Of a stretch of DNA of 64,000 nt, positions 57,916 through 64,000 are shown piece by piece (positions within the stretch are counted from its first letter, which is position 1; every line of letters begins with the position of its first letter). This DNA comes from DASUPK01 sp963815045 (GTDB lineage Bacteria; Actinomycetota; Thermoleophilia; Solirubrobacterales; 70-9), in the NCBI GenBank assembly GCA_963815045.1, contig CAWFET010000002.1:930001-994000 (forward strand), given 5' to 3'. A program made the translations under genes and the position numbers. The notes below the pieces were generated by a model that worked only from the letters and a program-made list of their open reading frames with translations, was not told where the DNA came from and did no database searches.

Positions 57916-60204
57916 GTGCACGGTGGCGATCGCCGCGGCCACACCCGCGTCGGCGAGGTCGACGGGCACGGCCCGGCCCCGCGCGCCGATTCGATCACCC
58001 GCGAGCTCACGGCGGACCAGCGTGCCCTGCTCGGCGACCTCTTCGCCGTCATCGAGGAGCACGCCTCGGACGCCACCGAGCCCATCGACCGCCAGGAGAT
58101 CGAGCGCGCCTTCGCCTTCGCCTGCGAGAGCCACGCCGGCCAGGAACGGAAGTCGGGAGAGGACTTCATCACCCATCCCCTCGGCGTGGCCCGGATCTGC
58201 GCGGGCCTCCGCCTCGACACCGCGACCCTCTGCGCCGCACTCCTCCATGACACCGTCGAGGACACGAGCGCCAGCCTCGACCAGGTCCGCGCGGACTTCG
58301 GCGACGAGATCGCCCTGCTGGTCGACGGCGTCACGAAGCTCACGGAGATCACCTTCAAGAGCCGCGACGAGAGGCAGGCCGAGAACTACCGCAAGATGAT
58401 GGTCGCGATGGCCACCGACGTCAGGGTGATCCTGATCAAGCTGGCCGACCGCCTCCACAACATGCGCACGATCGGCGCGCTGCCGAAGCAGAAGCAGCAG
58501 GAAAAGGCGCGCGAGACGCTCGAGATCTTCGCCCCGCTGGCACACCGGCTCGGCATCCACGCCATCAAGTGGGAGCTCGAGGACCTCTCCTTCGCCACGC
58601 TCCATCCGCGCAAGTACGACGAGATCAAGGAGCTGGTCGCCCAGCAGCGCGCCGAGCGCGAGCGCTACGTCGAGGAGGCTGGCGAGTTTCTCGCCAAGGA
58701 GCTGTCCAAGGTCGGGATCGACGCCGAGATCTCAGGCCGCGCCAAGCACTTCTATTCGATCTACACGAAGATGACCCGCAAGGGCCGGGAGTTCAACGAG
58801 ATCTTCGACCTGACCGCGATGCGCGTCCTGGTCGGCTCCGTGAAGGACTGCTACGGAGCGATCGGCATCGTGCACTCCCTGTGGAAGCCGCTGCCCGGGC
58901 GCTTCAAGGACTTCGTGGCGATGCCCAAGGCGAACGCCTACCAGGCGCTCCACACGACCGTGATCGGGCCGGAGGGCCGGCCGCTGGAGATTCAGATCCG
59001 GACCCCCGGGATGCACGAGCTCGCCGAGTACGGCATCGCCGCGCACGTGATCTACAAGGAGGGCGGCGCCGACGGGGATCCGAAGCAAAAGATGACCTGG
59101 CTGCGCCAGCTGCTCGACAACGAGCAGAACCAAGGCCCGCAGGCCTTCCTGGAGGCGCTCAAGGTCGACCTCTTCGAGGACGAGGTTTTCGTCTTCACGC
59201 CGAAGGGCGAGGTCAAGAACCTGGCCGCCGGCTCCACGCCGCTCGACTTCGCGTACTCGATCCATACCGACGTCGGTCACCACTGCGTCGGATCGAAGGT
59301 GAACGGCAAGATCGTGCCGCTCCACTACCAGCTCCGCAGCGGCGACATCGTGGAGGTGCTGACCGCCAAGCAGGGCAGGGGCCCCTCGCGCGACTGGCTC
59401 AAGCTGGTCCGGACGAGCCGCGCCCGCAACAAGATCCGCGCCTGGTTCCAGCGAGAGGGCCGCGACGACGCCGAGCACAAGGGCCGCGACGACCTCGCCC
59501 AGGCCTTCAAGAAGCAGGGCCTGCCCTATCCCAAGCTGGCCGGCTCTCCGCTGATCGTCGACGTGATCCGCGAGATGGGCTTCCGCAAGGCGGACGACTT
59601 CTACATTGCGCTCGGCCAGTCGAAGATCTCCACCAAGGTCGTCACCAACAAGGTGATGCAGCGCCTGAAGCGCGGCGAGGCGGTCGAGGAGGAGCCGGCC
59701 GAGGGCCTGATCAAGGGAACCGACGAGGCCCGCCGCCGTACCCGCGAGGCGACCAGTTTCGGCATCAAGGTGAAGGGCATCGAGGACGTCGCCGTGCGCC
59801 TCGCCAAGTGCTGCCGCCCGGTGCCCGGGGACGACATCGTCGGCTACGTCTCACTCGGGCGAGGGATCACCGTCCACCGCGCGGACTGCAAGAACGTCGC
59901 GGCCCTGAAGAAGGCGCCCGAACGCTTCACGGAGGTGGCGTGGGACGGCGACAACGAGTCCTCCTACCGCGTGGAGCTTCAGGTCGATGCCTGGGACCGA
60001 ACGCGCCTCCTCGAAGACCTATCGCGCACCTTCGCGGAGGCGGGCCTGAACATCCTGGAGGCGCGATGCACCACCAAGCACCCGATGGTGAAGAACCGCT
60101 TCGTGCTCGAGGTCGGTGACACCGAGCAGCTCAAGCAGTGCATCTCGCGGCTGCGGAACGTCGACTCGGTCTTCGACGCATACCGAGTCACTCCGACCGG
60201 TTGA
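57916..60204 (+). CDS. relA: Bifunctional (p)ppGpp synthetase/hydrolase RelA/SpoT
   Basis: A 762-residue stringent-response enzyme. The hydrolase part has FITHPLGVARI and the HD pair H111-D112 in LLHDTVEDT, so hydrolysis should be active. The synthetase part has EIFDLTAMRVLV and GRFKDFVAMPKANAYQALHTTV. TGS, helical and zinc-finger-like (AKCCRPVPGDDIVG) regions follow, then a C-terminal ACT domain. The start is uncertain: GTG 57916 gives normal length; an upstream ATG at 57727 would overlap recJ by about 150 bp. Confidence 0.95.
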   Translation: MHGGDRRGHTRVGEVDGHGPAPRADSITRELTADQRALLGDLFAVIEEHASDATEPIDRQEIERAFAFACESHAGQERKSGEDFITHPLGVARICAGLRLDTATLCAALLHDTVEDTSASLDQVRADFGDEIALLVDGVTKLTEITFKSRDERQAENYRKMMVAMATDVRVILIKLADRLHNMRTIGALPKQKQQEKARETLEIFAPLAHRLGIHAIKWELEDLSFATLHPRKYDEIKELVAQQRAERERYVEEAGEFLAKELSKVGIDAEISGRAKHFYSIYTKMTRKGREFNEIFDLTAMRVLVGSVKDCYGAIGIVHSLWKPLPGRFKDFVAMPKANAYQALHTTVIGPEGRPLEIQIRTPGMHELAEYGIAAHVIYKEGGADGDPKQKMTWLRQLLDNEQNQGPQAFLEALKVDLFEDEVFVFTPKGEVKNLAAGSTPLDFAYSIHTDVGHHCVGSKVNGKIVPLHYQLRSGDIVEVLTAKQGRGPSRDWLKLVRTSRARNKIRAWFQREGRDDAEHKGRDDLAQAFKKQGLPYPKLAGSPLIVDVIREMGFRKADDFYIALGQSKISTKVVTNKVMQRLKRGEAVEEEPAEGLIKGTDEARRRTREATSFGIKVKGIEDVAVRLAKCCRPVPGDDIVGYVSLGRGITVHRADCKNVAALKKAPERFTEVAWDGDNESSYRVELQVDAWDRTRLLEDLSRTFAEAGLNILEARCTTKHPMVKNRFVLEVGDTEQLKQCISRLRNVDSVFDAYRVTPTG

Positions 60205-60270
60205 GTGTTCCAATAGCGTCTGACTGAAAGTCAATCCGCCAAGGACGGCGGGACGTAGGAGGGAATAGAC

Positions 60271-60975
60271 GTGTTGCGACGCAGGGAAGAGCCGAAGCAG
60301 CGGAGGAATCGCCGGCGACGCCTGCTGTTCGGGCTGGGCGTCGTGGGAGCGGGCGTTCTGTTCGCGGGGGGACTGGCGCTGGCAGCCTCCGACACCATCG
60401 TCGCCGGACCGGCCGACCAGTTCTCGGCGCCGACCTACAACACCGACCAGGGCGCGGTGGTCCAGTTCCGCGACGACGGCGGCACCCACAACGTGACCGC
60501 GCGCCAGACCGGCCCTGACGGCGGCGCCCTCTTCCTGAGCCCGACCCTGTCCAGCGGGACCGCGGGCATTCAGGGGACCCAGTACCTGCCGGCCGGCGAC
60601 TACGCGTTCTACTGCACCGTCCACCCGACCACGATGTCCGGCACGCTCCACATCACGTCCAGCGGAGCGCCGCAGGCCCGCCCGTCATCGTCGATCAAGG
60701 TCGCGCGCCGGAACCTGAAGCAGACGATCAAGAAGGGTCTGAAGCTCAACATGACGCCGACCACCCGGGTTGAGGGCGTCACCCTGACCGCGAAGCTGGG
60801 CAAGACGACGATCGCCAAGGCGACCACCACGCTGCTGGAGGGCTTCAACGCCCCCGTCCTGAAGCTGAACAAGGCCGGGAAGGGCAAGTTGAGCCGCAAG
60901 AAGACGGCGAAGGTGAGCGTCACCGCCGATATCCCGTTCGGCTCGCCCGTCAGCTCGAAGGCGAAGCTCAGCTAG
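60271..60975 (+). CDS. Exported blue-copper (plastocyanin-like) protein
   Basis: A 234-residue secreted or N-terminally anchored protein. An arginine-rich start (MLRRREEPKQRRNRRRR) precedes a hydrophobic segment ending in LALAAS. The cupredoxin domain keeps all four type-1 copper ligands: H73 (GGTHNVT), C115, H118 and M122 (YCTVHPTTM). The last 100 residues are a lysine-rich beta-type domain. It may carry electrons outside the membrane. GTG start with a ribosome binding site (TAGGAGGG). Confidence 0.85.
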   Translation: MLRRREEPKQRRNRRRRLLFGLGVVGAGVLFAGGLALAASDTIVAGPADQFSAPTYNTDQGAVVQFRDDGGTHNVTARQTGPDGGALFLSPTLSSGTAGIQGTQYLPAGDYAFYCTVHPTTMSGTLHITSSGAPQARPSSSIKVARRNLKQTIKKGLKLNMTPTTRVEGVTLTAKLGKTTIAKATTTLLEGFNAPVLKLNKAGKGKLSRKKTAKVSVTADIPFGSPVSSKAKLS

Positions 60976-61402
60976 GCGCGGCGACGGCCTTCCGGATCCG
61001 CTCAGCGACCTTCCCCATCTCGTCCTCCGAGGCGTACTTCGTGCGCGGCCAGAAGAACCCGCGCAACCCGTCCTTCGGCTTTCGCGGCACCACGTGGATG
61101 TGGAGATGAGGAACGCTCTGGCTGACGACGTTGTTGAGGGCCACGAAGGAGCCGGGCTTCCTCATGGCCTTCGGCACCGCCACGGAGAGCCGCTGCGCGT
61201 TGGCGAAGAGCGGGCCCACCAGGTCGCCGGGCAGGTCCGCGAGCGTCTCGTGGTGCTCACGCGGAACGAGCAGCGAATGACCCGGGAAGAGGGGGCGATT
61301 GTCGAGGAAGGCGATCGTGCGCTCGTCATCGAAGACCAGGTGCCCGGACTCATCGCCGGCGATGATCTGACAGAAGCGGCAATTAGGGTCCTGGGCGCCC
61401 AC
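60968..61402 (-). CDS. HIT-family hydrolase
   Basis: A 144-residue nucleotide hydrolase or transferase of the histidine-triad family. It has the zinc-type start NCRFCQIIAGDE, PLFPGHSLLVPREHHETL and the triad HLHIHVVPR. HIT proteins cleave dinucleoside polyphosphates, nucleoside phosphoramidates or similar. GTG at 61402 is chosen because the homology begins there; a longer frame reaches 61510. It is convergent with the copper-protein gene (8 bp overlap) and divergent from the exported-protein gene at 61444. Confidence 0.9.
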   Translation of the reverse strand: MGAQDPNCRFCQIIAGDESGHLVFDDERTIAFLDNRPLFPGHSLLVPREHHETLADLPGDLVGPLFANAQRLSVAVPKAMRKPGSFVALNNVVSQSVPHLHIHVVPRKPKDGLRGFFWPRTKYASEDEMGKVAERIRKAVAAPS

Positions 61403-61443
61403 GTCCGCGATACTGTCAGAGCGGGCCGGGGAGGAGAGGAACG

Positions 61444-61899
61444 TTGAGAGGACCCAGGACACTTCGCAGGATCGCCATCGCCATTCCGCTGGCTCTGCTC
61501 GTCGTGGCAATGCAATGGGCGGTCGCGGGGGCCGGGACGCCGATCAAGACCGGGAAGTACAAGGGCAAGACGACTCAGCAGGCGGTCGCCGATTCGTTCC
61601 GGGCGATTCAGTTCACAGTCAAGAAGGGCAAGGTCACGATCACGACCGAGCCCTCGGTCGCGCGCGATAGCTGCATCTCAACCCCGGTCTTCACGCAGGA
61701 CAGCGATGCGAGCAAGAAGCTGGGCCGGAACCGCACCTTCACCCTCACCCATACGTTCTTCGGGAACAAGATCGACATGATCCACGGCAGGTTCGTGGAG
61801 CCGAACGAGATCCAGGGCTACGCGATCTACCACTTCGCCCAGCAGGACCTCTGCTCAGAAGGCAAGAGCAAGGTCAACTTCACGGCGAAACATAAGTAG
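61444..61899 (+). CDS. Small exported protein, unknown
   Basis: A 151-residue secreted protein: signal peptide residues 1-30 (RRIAIAIPLALLVVAMQWAVAGAG), then a predicted beta-rich domain beginning KTGKYKGKTTQQ and containing two cysteines (DSCIST, DLCSEG) likely to form a disulfide. Similar small lysine-containing exported proteins are frequent in Solirubrobacterales. Start TTG at 61444, behind GGGGAGGAGAGG. No function can be named. Confidence 0.72.
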   Translation: MRGPRTLRRIAIAIPLALLVVAMQWAVAGAGTPIKTGKYKGKTTQQAVADSFRAIQFTVKKGKVTITTEPSVARDSCISTPVFTQDSDASKKLGRNRTFTLTHTFFGNKIDMIHGRFVEPNEIQGYAIYHFAQQDLCSEGKSKVNFTAKHK

Positions 61900-61976
61900 C
61901 GGCCACCAGGCCGCTCCACTTTGGAGCGGAGGCCGAAGGCCGTAGCGACTTATGTGGGGCGGCCGCTTGTGGCCGC
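61891..61976. repeat. Nested inverted repeats (cloverleaf-like) between convergent genes
   Basis: Outer arms CATAAGT (61891-61897) and ACTTATG (61948-61954) enclose GCGGCC/GGCCGC (61899-61914) or the alternative CGCTCCA/TGGAGCG (61912-61928), and GGCC/GGCC at 61931-61941. A second GCGGCC/GGCCGC pair follows at 61959-61976. It begins in the last codons of the exported-protein gene and lies before the convergent stop at 61997. It may be a bidirectional terminator. Confidence 0.65.
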
Positions 61977-61996
61977 GGCTATATGGCGAAGCCGTC

Positions 61997-63007
61997 TTAC
62001 GAGACGACCGTGAGCGCCCCGGGGTCGACCCCGAAGGTCAGCTCGGTGTGCTCGCCGATGTAGTCGCCGTCGACCTGCACCGGGAAGGGGCGCGGCTGCC
62101 CCTCCTCGTCCATGGAGATCGAGCGGACCATCGCCTCGGCGACGTCGTCGAACTCGTCGATCTGCCGATGCTTGGTCGCGTGCAGCCGCTTGCTCAGCAC
62201 CCGGGCGGCGATCGGCAGCATGTCGCGCTGCTTGGCGCGGTGAAGCAGGGCCATCGAGAGCGTGCCGTCGTCGAGCCCGATGTCCTCGCAGATCCGGATG
62301 GGGACGCGCGCGAAGTAGGTGAACGGGTCCGAGTTCTGAGCGATGGCGGTCACTCCCTCGTGCCGCTCGCCGTCGACCTCGAGCTCGAGGTGGACCGGGT
62401 TCCGGAGGTAGTGGCGGTAGAAGCCTGAGACCGCGGCCCAGGTGTAGTACCACTGGCGAGCGCGGGCCTTGAGCCTCGGGTGGGCGTCGACGCGCTTCAC
62501 GACGGTGGCGTCCAGGCCGACACCGCAGGCGAAGACGAAATGACGGCCGTTGCAGCGGCCGAGATCGATCTTGCGGGGCCGGAAGTCGTCGGCCAGGCCG
62601 ATCAGATGCTCGGTCGCGTCGACCACGTCGTTCGGGATGCCGAGGGTGCGGCAGACGACGTTGGTCGAGCCGCCCGGCAGGACGGAGACGGGAACATCGG
62701 TGCCGGCCAGCCCGTTGGCGACCTCGTTCAGCGTGCCGTCGCCGCCGAAGGCGACGACGATGTCGTATTCGCCGTGGCGAGCCTCCCTGCCGATCTCGAT
62801 CGCGTGCTCGGCGGCCTCCGTGTCGACGGCCTCGACCTCGTAGCGAGCCTGGAGCGCGTAGACGACCAGGTTCTTCAGCCGGTCCGAGACGGTCGTCGCG
62901 TACGGGTTGACGATGATCAGCATCCGCTTCTTCTCCGCATCCGGCTCGAGCGGGACGGCGGTTGCCGCCGGAGCGGGATCTCTTTGGGTAGGGGTGATCG
63001 TGGACAC
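61997..63007 (-). CDS. Diacylglycerol-kinase-family lipid kinase
   Basis: A 336-residue soluble or membrane-attached lipid kinase. It begins, after a 27-residue linker, with MLIIVNPYATTVSDRLKNL, then the ATP-binding VVAFGGDGTLNEVANGLAG, VLPGGSTNVVCRTLGIP and, near the end, FPVQVDGDYIGEHTELTF. All catalytic motifs are intact, unlike the frameshifted paralogue at 22298. Substrate may be diacylglycerol or another hydroxylated lipid. GTG start, 9 bp after the upstream MBL-fold gene, suggesting one transcript. Confidence 0.93.
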   Translation of the reverse strand: MSTITPTQRDPAPAATAVPLEPDAEKKRMLIIVNPYATTVSDRLKNLVVYALQARYEVEAVDTEAAEHAIEIGREARHGEYDIVVAFGGDGTLNEVANGLAGTDVPVSVLPGGSTNVVCRTLGIPNDVVDATEHLIGLADDFRPRKIDLGRCNGRHFVFACGVGLDATVVKRVDAHPRLKARARQWYYTWAAVSGFYRHYLRNPVHLELEVDGERHEGVTAIAQNSDPFTYFARVPIRICEDIGLDDGTLSMALLHRAKQRDMLPIAARVLSKRLHATKHRQIDEFDDVAEAMVRSISMDEEGQPRPFPVQVDGDYIGEHTELTFGVDPGALTVVS

Positions 63008-63016
63008 GCCCTTTTC

Positions 63017-64000
63017 CTAACCCCTGTTTGGGGCCGGGTTACCGCCCGGGATCAGGTCGCCGAGCTCGTCGGCGGAGGCGTCCGAGGTCGCCTCGTAGCG
63101 GATGACCTCGCCGTCGTCGGCCTCGCGGACGTGCCCCGCGTTCACCAGCAGGTCGACGTGCCCGATGACCTCGGAGAGGGTGAGGAATGCCTGGGTGACG
63201 GCGACGTCGCCCCAGATTGCCTGGGCCAGCTCGTGCCCGGTTCGCGGCCCTTCCAGAATCAGCCCGTAGAGCTTCTCTGCCCGCCGCTGGTGCATGGCGA
63301 AGCGCTTGTCGATCAGCCCCACGTGGTCGGTGATCGGCTCGCCGTGTCCCGAGAGGACGATCTCGGCCGGCAGCTCACGAGTCTTCTTCAGGGACTCGAG
63401 ATACGTGACCAGAGCCTGGGTCCTCTCCGAGGAGCCGTCGAGCGGACGGGAGATCAGCGGGTTCGAGGAGATGTGCTTGATCAGATGATCGGCGGCCATC
63501 AGGATGCGACGCTGCTCGTCCCAGAAGACCGTGTCCGAGGGGCTGTGCCCGGGCCGGTGCTGCACCTCGAGCCGGCGGTCCCCAAGCTCGAGCACCTCTC
63601 CGTCGTGGAGCGGCCGCGTCACCGTCACCTTCGAGCCCCAGGCCCGGAAGCTTCCGGTCACCTGCCGGAGGGCGGTGACCACCTCCTGCGAGATCCCGTG
63701 GCGAAGCATCAGGGCCGCCGCCTCCTCGTCGTCCCGCTCGGCGTCGTCGCCGAAGTTCTGGACGAACGGGGCGAGCAGGTCGAGGGCGGCGACCTCCGCG
63801 CCGGAGCGCTTGGCGACGATGTCGACCAGGCCGAGATGGTCGATGTGCTGATGGGTGATGATCACCAGCTCGATGTCCTCGATCCGGTGATCGAGCGCCT
63901 CGAGCTGGCGCTCCAGCTCGTCCAGGGCCTTGCCCGAATTGGGGCCCGAGTCCACCAGCGTCAGCGGCTCACCCTCGAGCAGGTAGGTGTTCACGCGGCC
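63017..64000 (-). CDS. Metallo-beta-lactamase-fold hydrolase, 5' end outside window
   Basis: At least 327 residues are visible. The metal-binding motif is IITHQHIDHLG, with further ligands in RPGHSPSDT and AADHLI and a late histidine in VLSGHGEP. A C-terminal winged-helix-like region (RAEKLYGLILEGPRTGHELAQ) matches LACTB2/RNase-Z-like MBL proteins with a helical tail. The frame is open to the window edge, so the true start is beyond it. Substrate unknown; probably a thioester, lactone or nucleic acid end. Confidence 0.9.
   Translation of the reverse strand, partial: GRVNTYLLEGEPLTLVDSGPNSGKALDELERQLEALDHRIEDIELVIITHQHIDHLGLVDIVAKRSGAEVAALDLLAPFVQNFGDDAERDDEEAAALMLRHGISQEVVTALRQVTGSFRAWGSKVTVTRPLHDGEVLELGDRRLEVQHRPGHSPSDTVFWDEQRRILMAADHLIKHISSNPLISRPLDGSSERTQALVTYLESLKKTRELPAEIVLSGHGEPITDHVGLIDKRFAMHQRRAEKLYGLILEGPRTGHELAQAIWGDVAVTQAFLTLSEVIGHVDLLVNAGHVREADDGEVIRYEATSDASADELGDLIPGGNPAPNRG

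Overview
The window reads as a chromosome segment of a G+C-rich actinobacterium, most likely class Thermoleophilia (Solirubrobacterales or close kin). This is inferred from the G+C-rich codon usage, the actinobacterial gene order pdxS-pdxT ... yebC-ruvC-ruvA-ruvB ... secDF ... relA, the many genes that start right behind a TANNNT hexamer with no ribosome binding site, and several exported proteins with lysine runs. No insertion sequence, prophage, CRISPR array or rRNA was seen. Two tRNA genes are present.

1-7.6 kb: the 3' part of dnaG, an HNH-nuclease gene beside tRNA-Asn, two glycosyltransferases, a short-chain dehydrogenase, a thioredoxin-like lipoprotein, an orphan HPt protein and a CAU-anticodon tRNA. 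7.6-15.5 kb: a light-response locus. A gene for a B12-dependent CarH/LitR-type photoreceptor repressor (11756) is divergent from a six-gene, tightly overlapping operon (two small membrane proteins, SDR, SRPBCC, COG2907 flavoprotein, DUF1365). It is followed by two co-transcribed genes and a convergent photolyase. The divergent promoters overlap 11-bp direct repeats that are probably the operator. 15.5-20.9 kb: glyoxalase-fold and disulfide-reductase genes, a UBP zinc finger, a methyltransferase-like gene with an internal tandem duplication, greA and an MprF/AglD-type flippase.

20.9-38.7 kb: an envelope and stress region with SHOCT, DUF6325, a frameshifted lipid kinase, amphi-Trp, PAP2 phosphatase, GAP/Sap and ClC genes, a MalT-like LuxR regulator, DUF2252, an ECF42-type sigma factor with its DGPF partner, glutamate decarboxylase, a sulfatase and its formylglycine-generating enzyme. 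A 21-bp dyad (YWTCACCC-N5-GRRTGATG) occurs four times, at the promoters of the SHOCT block, clcA/luxR and gadB/sulfatase. It may define a shared, perhaps acid-stress, regulon.

38.7-64 kb: a possible small RNA or peptide gene, an RpiR regulator, a structured leader before pdxST, an M29 aminopeptidase, a cluster of exported glycine-rich, P-domain and lysine-tagged proteins around yebC, then ruvCAB, a fused secDF, a DUF559 protein, recJ, relA, a blue-copper protein, a HIT hydrolase, a second lipid kinase and the 3' part of a metallo-beta-lactamase-fold gene cut by the window edge.
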